From Chitinophaga sp. CB10 (lineage in GTDB: Bacteria; Bacteroidota; Bacteroidia; Chitinophagales; Chitinophagaceae): a stretch of DNA of 64,000 nt. The stretch lies in the NCBI GenBank assembly GCA_001870995.2, contig MLAV02000003.1, forward strand, positions 124,001-188,000, in the 5' to 3' direction. Positions 54,153-62,389 of the stretch are shown piece by piece; within the stretch, counting starts at the first letter, position 1; each line of letters opens with the position of its first letter. Below the pieces are notes generated by a model. That model searched no databases, had not been told where the DNA came from, and was given only the letters and a program-made list of their open reading frames with translations. The translations under genes were made by a program, and so were the position numbers.

Positions 54153-54923
54153 ATGAAAATATTTACAATTGCTTTTTTCAGTACCTGCCTTTTGATGCAG
54201 GCCTGCACCCAGCATACAGACAAAACAAAGACCACCGCGGAAGCTGCCGACTCCACGGGCAGACCGGCCGATGCCGCTGTGATCAAAGGCATCTACAGTG
54301 GCGACTTTGGCGGCTCTCCCATCTACATTACCATCAATTACGCCAACGGGCGACAGGCCGCCGGCTACAATATTCATAAGTCCCTGCGCCGCAACCTTAA
54401 AGGGGAAATGGCCCAAAAGGGCGATCAGTGGCTGCTCACCCTCTCCGAACCCGGCGATAATCCGTATGACGGCAAGTTTGAGATCACCTTTAACCCCGCG
54501 GACAAAACCGCCAGCGGCAAATGGACGCCTAACGACCCTGCCGCCACCACCCCCAAGACGTTTAAACTGCGGCACGTAGGGGATATAGACCAGGGCGCCG
54601 ACTACGTGCCCGGCGTGGCGGAATATTATATCAACACGGATAGCAACAGCGAGCTGACGCTCGGCCGCGATGGCTCCGTATCCATGCTGCTGTACACAAA
54701 GATTAACGACAGCACCTATTCCGACCAGGCCATCTCCGTAAGGGGCAGCTGGTCGATGAATAAAAACGATTCTACCAAAGTGCTGATCAACTGGATACCC
54801 ACCTCCTCCTGGCCAGTAAAAAGCACCCTGTTCGACTATACGCCGGCCAACCCGGACAAAGAGATTTATGGCAACGAGCTGAAATCCGACAGCCTGTTCT
54901 TCAGAGTAATTTATGCGGGCTAA
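54153..54923 (+). CDS. Lipoprotein of unknown function
   Basis: Protein of 256 residues with a lipobox ending LLMQAC (Cys18). The mature part is beta-rich with two similar halves: GIYSGDFGGSPIYITINYANGRQ, and ELTLGRDGSVSMLLYT followed by SWSMNKNDSTKVLINW, like the all-beta lipoprotein domains that bind small ligands. Its stop codon overlaps the start of the DUF2306 gene (TAATG), so the two are translationally coupled. Confidence 0.8.
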   Translation: MKIFTIAFFSTCLLMQACTQHTDKTKTTAEAADSTGRPADAAVIKGIYSGDFGGSPIYITINYANGRQAAGYNIHKSLRRNLKGEMAQKGDQWLLTLSEPGDNPYDGKFEITFNPADKTASGKWTPNDPAATTPKTFKLRHVGDIDQGADYVPGVAEYYINTDSNSELTLGRDGSVSMLLYTKINDSTYSDQAISVRGSWSMNKNDSTKVLINWIPTSSWPVKSTLFDYTPANPDKEIYGNELKSDSLFFRVIYAG

Positions 54924-55567
54924 TGGCTGTATGGCGGAAAATACTGACTGCTGTTGCCGTGCTGATGATTGCGTACGGAACATGGCTGATGATTAAGCTC
55001 AGCCTGCCCTACAGCACATTTGAACGCTATACCGACTTTCTGCGTACCAAGCAGATGGCATGGCATGTAAAGCCATGGCGACTCAGCTTTTACATTCATG
55101 TATTTGTAAGCACCATTGTGCTGATCACCGGTGTACTGCAATTCAGTAATTACCTCCTGCAACGGTATCCGAAGATCCACCGCAGCCTGGGCAAAACCTA
55201 TGCGGTGGTGGTCATCTTTATCAGCGGCCCATCCGGACTGGTCATGGCTTTTTATGCCAACGGCGGGATGGCTGCCAGGATTAGTTTTGTATTGTTATCG
55301 GTATTATGGATAGGCGTTACCGTTATAGGGTGGAGAAGAGCTTTGCAACGCCTTTGGGATGCGCATCAGCAGTGGATGCTGCGGAGCTACGCGCTCACCT
55401 TGTCCGCACTGACCCTGCGGTTCTATGTGTATCTTATGGGGGCATTACATATGCAGCTGCATCCGCGCACTGCATATGTAATGGTATCCTGGCTCAGTTG
55501 GACGGTTAACCTCCTCCTGGCCGAAATCTATATCCAATACCAGCGCCGGCGCTTAGCGCAGGGCTAA
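54923..55567 (+). CDS. DUF2306-family membrane protein
   Basis: Inner-membrane protein of 214 residues with about six helices. The order FYIHVFVSTIVLITGVLQF, KIHRSLGKTY, GPSGLVMAFYANGG, WDAHQQWMLRSYALTLSALTLRF is that of the DUF2306 family. Conserved His residues in HVFVS, HRSLGK and AHQQWM suggest heme or metal binding, but this is inference. The start overlaps the preceding lipoprotein stop, and its 3' end overlaps the convergent TPR gene by 15 bp. Confidence 0.85.
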   Translation: MAVWRKILTAVAVLMIAYGTWLMIKLSLPYSTFERYTDFLRTKQMAWHVKPWRLSFYIHVFVSTIVLITGVLQFSNYLLQRYPKIHRSLGKTYAVVVIFISGPSGLVMAFYANGGMAARISFVLLSVLWIGVTVIGWRRALQRLWDAHQQWMLRSYALTLSALTLRFYVYLMGALHMQLHPRTAYVMVSWLSWTVNLLLAEIYIQYQRRRLAQG

Positions 55568-56677
55568 GGGCTCATTGGACTTTTGCACAAAATGCCCGTC
55601 CGCCGCGATGGTATAAAACGCTTTCTTTACCTCTTTGGAAGCTACTTCCTTGTTTTCGTTGAAGCGCGTTTCGCTTACCGGCTTTTCGTAGGTGATTTCA
55701 AAATCGGTCACGGTAATTTCCCCGTTGCTGCTGATCTCCCCGACGCGGTAAGGATTATCGTCCAGCTGCTGGCCGCCGACGAGTAATTTGTCGATCAGCT
55801 TTCCCTTGTTATCATAGCTTGCGAGCAGGTAATACGGCCACTTATAATCCTCCAGGGCCTTATCATCCACGGCATAGCAGAGGGTTTTAAAGGCAGTATC
55901 TTTTTTAACCAATCCCACAAAGTAGTACAGCGACCCGGTTTCTCGTTCAAACTTGGCATTTCTCATCTCTGAAACATAACGCTCATAGTCGTACGAAATA
56001 TCCGTTAGCTCCCGGGTGGTGATATAGGTTTTATCAAAAGTTACCGGCAGGTCCAGCTGTCTGAATTCCCGGAGAAACATATTCCATTGCAGCTTGTCCG
56101 CATCGCCAATGCCGCTGAAGGCATCGCGTACAGCGCTGTTGAAGTTGTACCCGTTTTTACGGAGGTTTTCCAGGTCCGGATCTTTCATGATATTGTCCAG
56201 GTTCGTATAGCCGAACTCGATAGCCGTTACCAGCTGGTCCAGGCTTTCCTTCAGCTTATCGCTTTTGGAGTAAGCGCAGGCTTTATTGAACAGGAGTTTG
56301 TGCAGGGGCTTGTAGTTCAGCGCTTCCGCCATGCTGTAGGCTTTAATGGCTTCCTGGTTCTTTTCCGCATCCAGCAGGGCGTTGCCTAATTCGTAGTAGG
56401 ATTTGGCCTGTGGTTGCAGCAGGATGGATGCCTGGAACAGCGCTGCTCCTTCGAGGTATTGTTTTTTATTCCGGTAGGCGTCCACGGCTTCGAGGAACTT
56501 CTTTTCAGCAGCGGCCTTATTATCATCCAGCAGCTTTGCGGCCAGCCTTACGGAGTCCTCATTATACAAGGCGTTGGCGGTGAACCGGAAGTTGACCGCC
56601 TGTTTCTTTTCTTCGGCGGATTTGTTGTTACAGGCGGCTAACAGGGCTGCCAATGCTACCCATGGTATAAAGCGCAT
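55553..56677 (-). CDS. TPR-repeat lipoprotein
   Basis: Lipoprotein of 374 residues from the ATG at 56677, chosen because it gives a clean signal and lipobox ALLAAC (Cys16); an upstream ATG at 56794 does not. Residues about 60-170 carry tetratricopeptide-type helices (YLEGAALFQASILLQPQ, SYYELGNALLDAEKNQEAIKAYSMAEALNY). The C-terminal half has no recognised family. It is convergent with the DUF2306 gene and overlaps it by 15 bp. A scaffold role is likely; partner unknown. Confidence 0.82.
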   Translation of the reverse strand: MRFIPWVALAALLAACNNKSAEEKKQAVNFRFTANALYNEDSVRLAAKLLDDNKAAAEKKFLEAVDAYRNKKQYLEGAALFQASILLQPQAKSYYELGNALLDAEKNQEAIKAYSMAEALNYKPLHKLLFNKACAYSKSDKLKESLDQLVTAIEFGYTNLDNIMKDPDLENLRKNGYNFNSAVRDAFSGIGDADKLQWNMFLREFRQLDLPVTFDKTYITTRELTDISYDYERYVSEMRNAKFERETGSLYYFVGLVKKDTAFKTLCYAVDDKALEDYKWPYYLLASYDNKGKLIDKLLVGGQQLDDNPYRVGEISSNGEITVTDFEITYEKPVSETRFNENKEVASKEVKKAFYTIAADGHFVQKSNEPLALR

Positions 56678-56816
56678 AAAACAGGATTTTGAATGATAAA
56701 TATAGTGAAGTCTGCCATGCTGAGCTAAAAATTCGTTTATGGAAAATTTTACCGGCTGCATCTCATTAAAAAGATATCTGCTTACACTATCCACGCACTG
56801 AAAAAACGCAACCTAT

Positions 56817-57296
56817 ATGAACCAATTACATTATCAGCCATTTACCTCCGAGGACGCCTACATCGTCAAATGCAACCTGGCCACCAAGTATGAAGCCATC
56901 GGCACGCTGGCAAAGTATTTCCTGGTAATTACCGCTCTTGGCGCCGGCGTGGTGATCGTACAGGGCAGCCGCCACTCGCCTGCTTACTTCTTCTCCGCGG
57001 TGACGCTGGCTTTTGTGGGTTTGCTGGCTTACTTCTGGCTGCATACCATTAAGGGATTACGCAAGGATTTACAGCAGCAGCATAAAGCGGAATTTACAGC
57101 CCGGGTGGTGGACAAGAAAAGTTCAAATGAACTGGGCGTAACCGCTCATTACCTGGTGGTGGACCAGAATGAATTTGGGATCAGCAAGGTAGATGTTACC
57201 CCGGAGATATTCATGCAGATAGAGACCAGCAGTGTATTACGCCTCAGCGTAAGCCGGTATTCCGGCACCTTCCTGGAATGCGAGGTAAAAGAATAA
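56817..57296 (+). CDS. Two-helix membrane protein of unknown function
   Basis: Protein of 159 residues with two transmembrane helices (about 33-50 and 57-75) and a C-terminal beta-rich domain (VVDKKSSNELGVTAHYLVVDQNEFGI) that resembles the small soluble domain of several Bacteroidota hypothetical proteins. No function recognised. It is divergent from the TPR gene and convergent with the GNAT gene. Confidence 0.75.
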   Translation: MNQLHYQPFTSEDAYIVKCNLATKYEAIGTLAKYFLVITALGAGVVIVQGSRHSPAYFFSAVTLAFVGLLAYFWLHTIKGLRKDLQQQHKAEFTARVVDKKSSNELGVTAHYLVVDQNEFGISKVDVTPEIFMQIETSSVLRLSVSRYSGTFLECEVKE

Positions 57297-57335
57297 AGCG
57301 GCAGTGTATATGCACCACCGCTGTTGCTGCGAACC

Positions 57336-57902
57336 TTATGTATAGCAGGGTTTTTCATCCGGCGCAAAGAGCATGGCGGTGCATAGGCACCTTTTAAAGC
57401 CCTGTGACGCCAGTACAGGATAGTTGGAACAGCTTTCACAAGCTTTCCAGAATTGAGGGTCTTGTGTGATTTCGGTATAGGTGACCGGCTCAAAACCCAG
57501 TCTGCTATTCAGTTTCATCACGGCCAGCCCGGTAGTGATGCTGAATATTTTTGCATGCGGGTATAGGCTTCGGCTTAATTCAAATATTTTTTGCTTGATG
57601 GCGCTGGCTACTTTCAGCTGCCGGAATGCCGGCGCCACGATCAAGCCGCTGTTGGATACAAACCGGGCGTTCTCCCAGGTTTGGATATACGAAAACCCGG
57701 CCCATATGCCGGAGCGGGTAAAGGCGATCACTGCTTTCCCTTCCAGCATTTTACGTTTGATATCCGCGGGATCACGGCGGGAAATCCCCGTGCCGCGTGC
57801 TTTTGCGGAAGCTTCCATTTCGGCGCATATGGGCAATGCAAATTCCAGATCCAGGGCGGTGGCCAATCTGACGACCACTTTTTCATCAGCGTCTTCGTGC
57901 AT
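57336..57902 (-). CDS. GNAT-family N-acetyltransferase
   Basis: Protein of 188 residues with the GNAT fold: N-terminal VRLATALDLEF, RGTGISRRDPADIKRKMLEGKAVIAF, the acetyl-CoA loop LIVAPAFRQLKVASAIKQ and ITTGLAVMKLNSRLGFEPV. The C-terminal Cys-rich tail (CESCSNY, RCLCTAMLF) is like the GNATs I recall at the head of Bacteroidota arginine-biosynthesis operons, suggesting glutamate N-acetylation. Here it is alone; no arg gene is adjacent. Function assignment is therefore only moderate. The 315 bases between 57902 and 58218 hold only small hairpins and the YbaB terminator. Confidence 0.8.
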   Translation of the reverse strand: MHEDADEKVVVRLATALDLEFALPICAEMEASAKARGTGISRRDPADIKRKMLEGKAVIAFTRSGIWAGFSYIQTWENARFVSNSGLIVAPAFRQLKVASAIKQKIFELSRSLYPHAKIFSITTGLAVMKLNSRLGFEPVTYTEITQDPQFWKACESCSNYPVLASQGFKRCLCTAMLFAPDEKPCYT

Positions 57903-58165
57903 ACAAATCGTTTCAGTGGAGGGGCCAAATCCCGTTCCATGCCTTGCCAGATAATGTAGATAAACCGGGAAACGTACTGCAGTGCGGGCTTAGATCTCTC
58001 CCCCAAAAAATAAAACCAGGGAAACTAATTCCCCGGTAGTATATCATTTCAGAAAAGTATTTACAAATTCTGTAGGGTTGTGTAATCGTGGATACAAAGA
58101 AAGGGCATTTGAAATGCCTGTGTAGCGCGAAAAGGAAAAACAACTTACGCGATAGGGAAAAATAA

Positions 58166-58194
58166 AGGGATGTGCCCGTAATGCGCACATCCCT
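58166..58194 (-). terminator. Rho-independent terminator after the ybaB gene
   Basis: 10-bp perfect stem (AGGGATGTGC/GCACATCCCT), followed on the minus strand by TTTATTTTT; 23 bp after the stop at 58218. Confidence 0.75.
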
Positions 58195-58217
58195 CTGTTA
58201 AAACTTTATGCTATCTC

Positions 58218-58517
58218 TTACAGTAAACCGCCCAGCATGCCACCGGCAGCATTTTTCATTTCAGCTTCCCAGCTGTTCTCAGCAGCTTTCAGGGCTTTGT
58301 TGAGGGCGGATATCATCAGGTCTTCCAGTTCTTCTTTTCTTTCCGGGGTCATCAATTCGGGAGCTACGTCGATGCTTTTCACCTGACGGTTACCATCTAC
58401 AGCAACTTTCACTGCGCCATTGCCGGCTTCCCCTTCCAGGATAACATTGGCCAGGCGCTCTTTTCCTTCTTTCATTTTTTGCTGGATCTGTGACAGCTTA
58501 CCAAATAAATCGAACAT
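58218..58517 (-). CDS. YbaB/EbfC nucleoid-associated protein
   Basis: Small DNA-binding protein of 99 residues with the YbaB dimer fold: N-terminal helix MFDLFGKLSQIQQKMKEGKERL, the central NGAVKVAVDGNRQVKSIDV sheet, helix EELEDLMISALNKAL and a Gly/Leu-rich end (GGMLGGLL). It coats and bends DNA in a non-specific or weakly specific way. It is usually beside recR or dnaX; neither is here. It is divergent from the flavoprotein gene. Confidence 0.93.
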   Translation of the reverse strand: MFDLFGKLSQIQQKMKEGKERLANVILEGEAGNGAVKVAVDGNRQVKSIDVAPELMTPERKEELEDLMISALNKALKAAENSWEAEMKNAAGGMLGGLL

Positions 58518-58597
58518 ATCTTACTAATTTTTAAGGTTGTAAAGATAAGCTATTACAGTATTCCGTATCTTAACAGCTGGTTATACTATCAGTAAAA

Positions 58598-59833
58598 ATG
58601 GAAACAAAAGTTTGTATTATAGGTGCCGGCCCCGGTGGCGCTTGCGCAGCCCTCCAGCTGGCCCAGATGGGCATTCCTTCTATTGTGGTGGATAAAGCCG
58701 TTTTCCCGAGGGATAAGGTTTGCGGCGACGGGCTCAGTGGGAAAGTGCTCACCATACTCGAACGTATAGATAAAGATATGGGTAAACGACTCCAGCAGGC
58801 CGTTTTTAAGATGGACAGCTGGGGCGTGAAGTTTGTGGCGCCTAACCGGATTGGTATGGACATCCCGTACTCGCCTAATTACCAACAGGATATGTCGAAC
58901 CCGAGGGGTTTTGTGTGCAAGCGTATCGACTTCGATAACTTCCTGGTAGACGAAATGAAGCGCCGCCCGGAAATCACCCTTTACGAAGGCACCAGCATCG
59001 ATAAATACGAACTGCAGGAAGACGGTTACCTGCTTTCCAACAACAGCGGCACTTTCCAGGTAAAAGCCCAGCTGGTGATCGTAGCCAATGGCGCGCATTC
59101 CTCTTTCACCAAGGATGTAGCGGGTATCAAAATGGAACCGGAGCATTATGTGGCCGGCATCCGCGCCTACTATAAAGGCATTACGGGTCTTCACCAGGAT
59201 AATTTCATCGAGCTGCACTTCCTCAAACAGATGCTGCCGGGTTACCTCTGGATATTCCCGCTGCCCAACGGGGAAGCCAATGTGGGCGTGGGTATGCTCA
59301 GCAACAATGCCCGTAATAATAAGATCAACCTGAAAAAATTAATGCTTGATACGCTGGCGGCCGACCCGGTAATGAAGGAAAGGTTTGCCAATGCCGAGCT
59401 GGTAGGCTCTATAGACGGTTATGGCCTGCCGCTGGGCAGTAAAAAACGGAAGCTCCACGGCGAAAGATACATGCTGGTAGGCGATGCGGGTTACCTCATT
59501 GATCCGTTTACCGGGGAAGGTATCGGCAACGCGCTCTATTCCGGCCGCATTGCCGCGCAGAAGGCCGCTGCCGCCATTGCCGCCAACGACTACTCCGATA
59601 AATTCCTCGATGCCTATGACGAGGACGTGTACCGCATCCTGGGCCCGGAATTACAGGTTAGTACCAAGCTGCAAAAATTGATTAAATACCCCTGGCTGTT
59701 TAACTGGCTGATGAAGATGGGGTCTAAAAATAAACAACTGAAGGAGCTGATGTCGTGCATGTTCCACGAGGTGGACCTGCGGAAGAAACTGGGGAAACCT
59801 ATGTTTTACGTGAAGCTGCTGTTTAACAGGTAA
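58598..59833 (+). CDS. FAD-dependent oxidoreductase, geranylgeranyl-reductase family
   Basis: Flavoprotein of 411 residues. The FAD-binding GAGPGGACAALQLAQMG is near residue 9, followed by KVCGDGLSGK with the Cys typical of the family, GFVCKRIDFDNFLVDEM, and the second FAD motif LVGDAGYLIDPFTGEGIGNAL near 295. The family reduces prenyl chains of quinones or lipids; in Bacteroidota the substrate is not established. It could also be a halogenase-like relative, but the CGDGLSG motif favours the reductase. A terminator follows. Confidence 0.9.
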   Translation: METKVCIIGAGPGGACAALQLAQMGIPSIVVDKAVFPRDKVCGDGLSGKVLTILERIDKDMGKRLQQAVFKMDSWGVKFVAPNRIGMDIPYSPNYQQDMSNPRGFVCKRIDFDNFLVDEMKRRPEITLYEGTSIDKYELQEDGYLLSNNSGTFQVKAQLVIVANGAHSSFTKDVAGIKMEPEHYVAGIRAYYKGITGLHQDNFIELHFLKQMLPGYLWIFPLPNGEANVGVGMLSNNARNNKINLKKLMLDTLAADPVMKERFANAELVGSIDGYGLPLGSKKRKLHGERYMLVGDAGYLIDPFTGEGIGNALYSGRIAAQKAAAAIAANDYSDKFLDAYDEDVYRILGPELQVSTKLQKLIKYPWLFNWLMKMGSKNKQLKELMSCMFHEVDLRKKLGKPMFYVKLLFNR

Positions 59834-59842
59834 GATATGGTG

Positions 59843-59869
59843 AAGGAAGCTGCTCCTCGCAGCTTCCTT
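59843..59869. terminator. Bidirectional terminator between the flavoprotein and Dabb genes
   Basis: 11-bp stem (AAGGAAGCTGC/GCAGCTTCCTT, loop TCCTC) with TTT on the plus strand and a short T-poor tail on the minus strand. It lies 9 bp after the plus-strand gene. Confidence 0.65.
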
Positions 59870-59875
59870 TGCACT

Positions 59876-60196
59876 TTAGATCGTTTCGGAATCAAATATT
59901 ATCACCTTTTCCCAGAGGTGCTTGCAATTATCCACAAAGTTCAGGTGCACGGGGTGCGACTGGTAGATATCATGGTCCTCCTGGTTCCTGAAAACGCAGA
60001 GCAGGCAATAACTGTAGCTTTTGTCAATTACCGGGCGGTTGGTGGAAGCGGGCTTGCCCACATTAAACACCTGGATTTCGCTGATGGTACCGAGGGTACT
60101 CACGCCAGCCTCAAACTTTCTCACTTCTTCCTCGCTCAGGCCTGGTTTCAGGTAGAAGTTCACTACGTGAACAAATTTCTTTTCGTTTGCTTTCAT
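59876..60196 (-). CDS. Dabb-domain protein
   Basis: Protein of 106 residues with the stress-responsive dimeric alpha/beta barrel (Dabb) pattern: KFVHVVNFYLKPGLSEEEVRKFE, SYCLLCVFRNQEDHDIYQSHPVHLNFV, ending WEKVIIFDSE. The HxVxFxL start and HPVH segment are typical. Such proteins bind small hydrophobic or aromatic molecules; the ligand is unknown. It is cytoplasmic (no signal). Confidence 0.88.
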   Translation of the reverse strand: MKANEKKFVHVVNFYLKPGLSEEEVRKFEAGVSTLGTISEIQVFNVGKPASTNRPVIDKSYSYCLLCVFRNQEDHDIYQSHPVHLNFVDNCKHLWEKVIIFDSETI

Positions 60197-60312
60197 CGTT
60201 GGAATATTTAAAATCGGATTAATTACTGCGGGTGGTGCCGGCGCAGGAACAGGTGCGTTTTGTATCCGGTGGCTTTTTTATGAAAAACGGGGACTCATAA
60301 ATAATAACCCTT

Positions 60313-61512
60313 TTACTGATCCTGTAATATATATTTCCGCACCGTTACCAGGTTTACTATATACACCAGGGCGATTACTACTACCGCTCCGGCAAACGTC
60401 CACACTGCAGGCAGCGGGCTCACGGCCATATCATGCCGGGCCAGCACCAGGTGCGCCTGGTATTGCAGCGCTACCACTATTAACAGGGATACTATCCCGA
60501 TAATGATATACAGTGGCACAAACTGTTTCAGCAGGTAGCGCTGGAGCTGTTTGGGCGCTGTACCCAGGGTTACCAGCAGCTGGATTTCCTTTTTGCAGGC
60601 AGCGATGATCAGTTGTATAAACATGCTGAAAACCAGCAGGGCGAAGAACAGCAGTACCAATCCGAAGAAACCGATGACGGATACAATTGTTTGCACGATC
60701 ACCCTGGTTTTGCTGAATTTCAGCTTGTCCTGGTTGGTGGTATAGCCATGATCGTCCAGGAACTTGACCAGCGTGGGGTTGGAAGGGTCCGCGGTTTTAA
60801 TGACGATCCGGCTGGCGGTAGCGGCCGTGCCGGCGGCGCCGTATTTTTCGTTGGCCCAGTCCATAAAAGAAGCCGGCACCAGGAAGGAGGAAATACGATC
60901 CGAGAAGCCAACGATATGGCCGGTATAGGTTTCGGAGATCAGGCCGTTGGAGATCACGATTTGCAGGGGCAGGGCTTTGACCGTTTCCTGGGAGATCTGC
61001 GGCAGGTCCTGGCTGAGGGAGAACCCGAAGTTGTAGAGGTTCAGGAAGTCGTTGGGCAGGATGATGGGAATGATGCGGTTGCCGGGCTCCCACTTCCACT
61101 CTTCTTCCTTCACGTCTATAAAGCTATCCGGCACGGATTCAAAGAACATATCCGTGGCAAAATGCAGTTCGCCGGGGGCCTGGGCCACCACTTTGAACTT
61201 GCTGGAAGTGATTAACCCGGACGCCTGTACGAATGGTTGGCGGCGGATATTTTCAATTTCTTCGGGGGAAAACACCGTTTTTTGCGGCTGCCCCATCATG
61301 CTGTTCGTCACTTTTTTGTTGATGACGAGGAAGTCGGCGGTTTCGTTCTGGTTTTTATCGCTATACAGCAGCTGGTTAAAATCAGAATTCGCCTGCAGGG
61401 CGATGAGGATCAGCACCATGGCGATGCCCAGGCCCAGGGAGGCCATGATAAACCTGCCTTTACCGATTCCGGTTCTTATAATTTTTTTCAGAAGGGCAAA
61501 AAAAGCTTGCAT
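60313..61512 (-). CDS. ABC transporter permease, FtsX/MacB-like
   Basis: Membrane protein of 399 residues with four helices: one near residue 25-40, then after a long extracytoplasmic domain (about 45-270) three more (about 278-300, 330-350, 375-390), the usual FtsX-like layout. It starts 12 bp after the ATPase gene and forms a two-gene transporter with it. Such mechanotransmission-type exporters move lipids or lipoproteins; the substrate is unknown. Confidence 0.88.
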   Translation of the reverse strand: MQAFFALLKKIIRTGIGKGRFIMASLGLGIAMVLILIALQANSDFNQLLYSDKNQNETADFLVINKKVTNSMMGQPQKTVFSPEEIENIRRQPFVQASGLITSSKFKVVAQAPGELHFATDMFFESVPDSFIDVKEEEWKWEPGNRIIPIILPNDFLNLYNFGFSLSQDLPQISQETVKALPLQIVISNGLISETYTGHIVGFSDRISSFLVPASFMDWANEKYGAAGTAATASRIVIKTADPSNPTLVKFLDDHGYTTNQDKLKFSKTRVIVQTIVSVIGFFGLVLLFFALLVFSMFIQLIIAACKKEIQLLVTLGTAPKQLQRYLLKQFVPLYIIIGIVSLLIVVALQYQAHLVLARHDMAVSPLPAVWTFAGAVVVIALVYIVNLVTVRKYILQDQ

Positions 61513-61524
61513 GTCAACATCAGG

Positions 61525-62175
61525 TTAAAGCTGGTACAGCACATTATAGGCAAAGTGCTGATCGTCGTCCAGGTCGGTTAATATAAATCCTGCTTTACGC
61601 GCGCTGCATTCTTCAGCGATGAGCGCGGCGGCCCGGCGGGTGTTTTCTTCGTCGAGGTGGCTGAAGGGCTCGTCCATCAGCAGCCATTCAAACGGCTGTA
61701 CGAGGGCGCGGATGATGGCGATGCGCTGCCTTTCGCCGTAGGACAGGGTTTTACTGCTTTGGTGGAGTACGTGCGTTACATTGAGCCTGGCGGCCATCGC
61801 TGCTACCTTTTCGGGCGTGCAGTACGGCGTTGGCGTCATGACGCGTTTGAGTTCAATATTTTCAAGGGCGGTAAGCTGTTCAAACAGGCGGAGGTCCTGG
61901 AAGATGACGCTGAGCTGCTGCTGGCGCAGGAAGGCTATTTCGTTGCGGCCGTATTCGCTCCAGGGCTTCCCGTTTACCAGGACTTTTCCCGTATAGTCGT
62001 TCCTGATATTATACAGGTAGTGCACCAGTGTAGTTTTGCCGGTGCCGGAGGGCGCTTTGATCTTCACGAAGCTGCCCGGATTAAAAACGATATTTTCATT
62101 CCAAATGCCGGATTTCCGTTGTAGGATCTTATCCTTCAGGGGAACAGGCAGGAGTTGATCGAGCTGAATTTGCAT
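61525..62175 (-). CDS. ABC transporter ATP-binding protein
   Basis: ATPase of 216 residues from the ATG at 62175; the frame continues upstream to 62352 but that part is unlike the family. Walker A APSGTGKTTLVHYL, signature LSYGERQRIAIIRALV, Walker B WLLMDEPFSHLDE. The motif LSYGERQR differs from the canonical LSGGQ, as is common in small FtsX-type partners. It is 12 bp upstream of the permease gene. The H-loop position reads LTDLDDDQ, so the usual switch His is not evident. Confidence 0.88.
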   Translation of the reverse strand: MQIQLDQLLPVPLKDKILQRKSGIWNENIVFNPGSFVKIKAPSGTGKTTLVHYLYNIRNDYTGKVLVNGKPWSEYGRNEIAFLRQQQLSVIFQDLRLFEQLTALENIELKRVMTPTPYCTPEKVAAMAARLNVTHVLHQSSKTLSYGERQRIAIIRALVQPFEWLLMDEPFSHLDEENTRRAAALIAEECSARKAGFILTDLDDDQHFAYNVLYQL

Positions 62176-62339
62176 GAGGCTAAGATAATATTTTGGGTCT
62201 GGTTTCCGCAGGGCGGGGTATAAAACGGGGATAAAGGCGCTCATTATAATGGCCCAATATAAAGGCCCAATATAAAAGCTCAATTTAAAATAGGTGCATA
62301 AAAACCAGGTATAAACCACGCGTAAACAACGCATAAAAA

Positions 62340-62365
62340 CCAAACGCCGCAATTGCGGCGTTTGG
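62340..62365 (-). terminator. Rho-independent terminator after the DUF4836 gene
   Basis: Perfect 26-bp palindrome with arms CCAAACGCCGCAA, followed on the minus strand by TTTTT; 24 bp after the stop at 62390. Confidence 0.8.
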
Positions 62366-62389
62366 CATAAAAATAATCTCTTGCACCTA

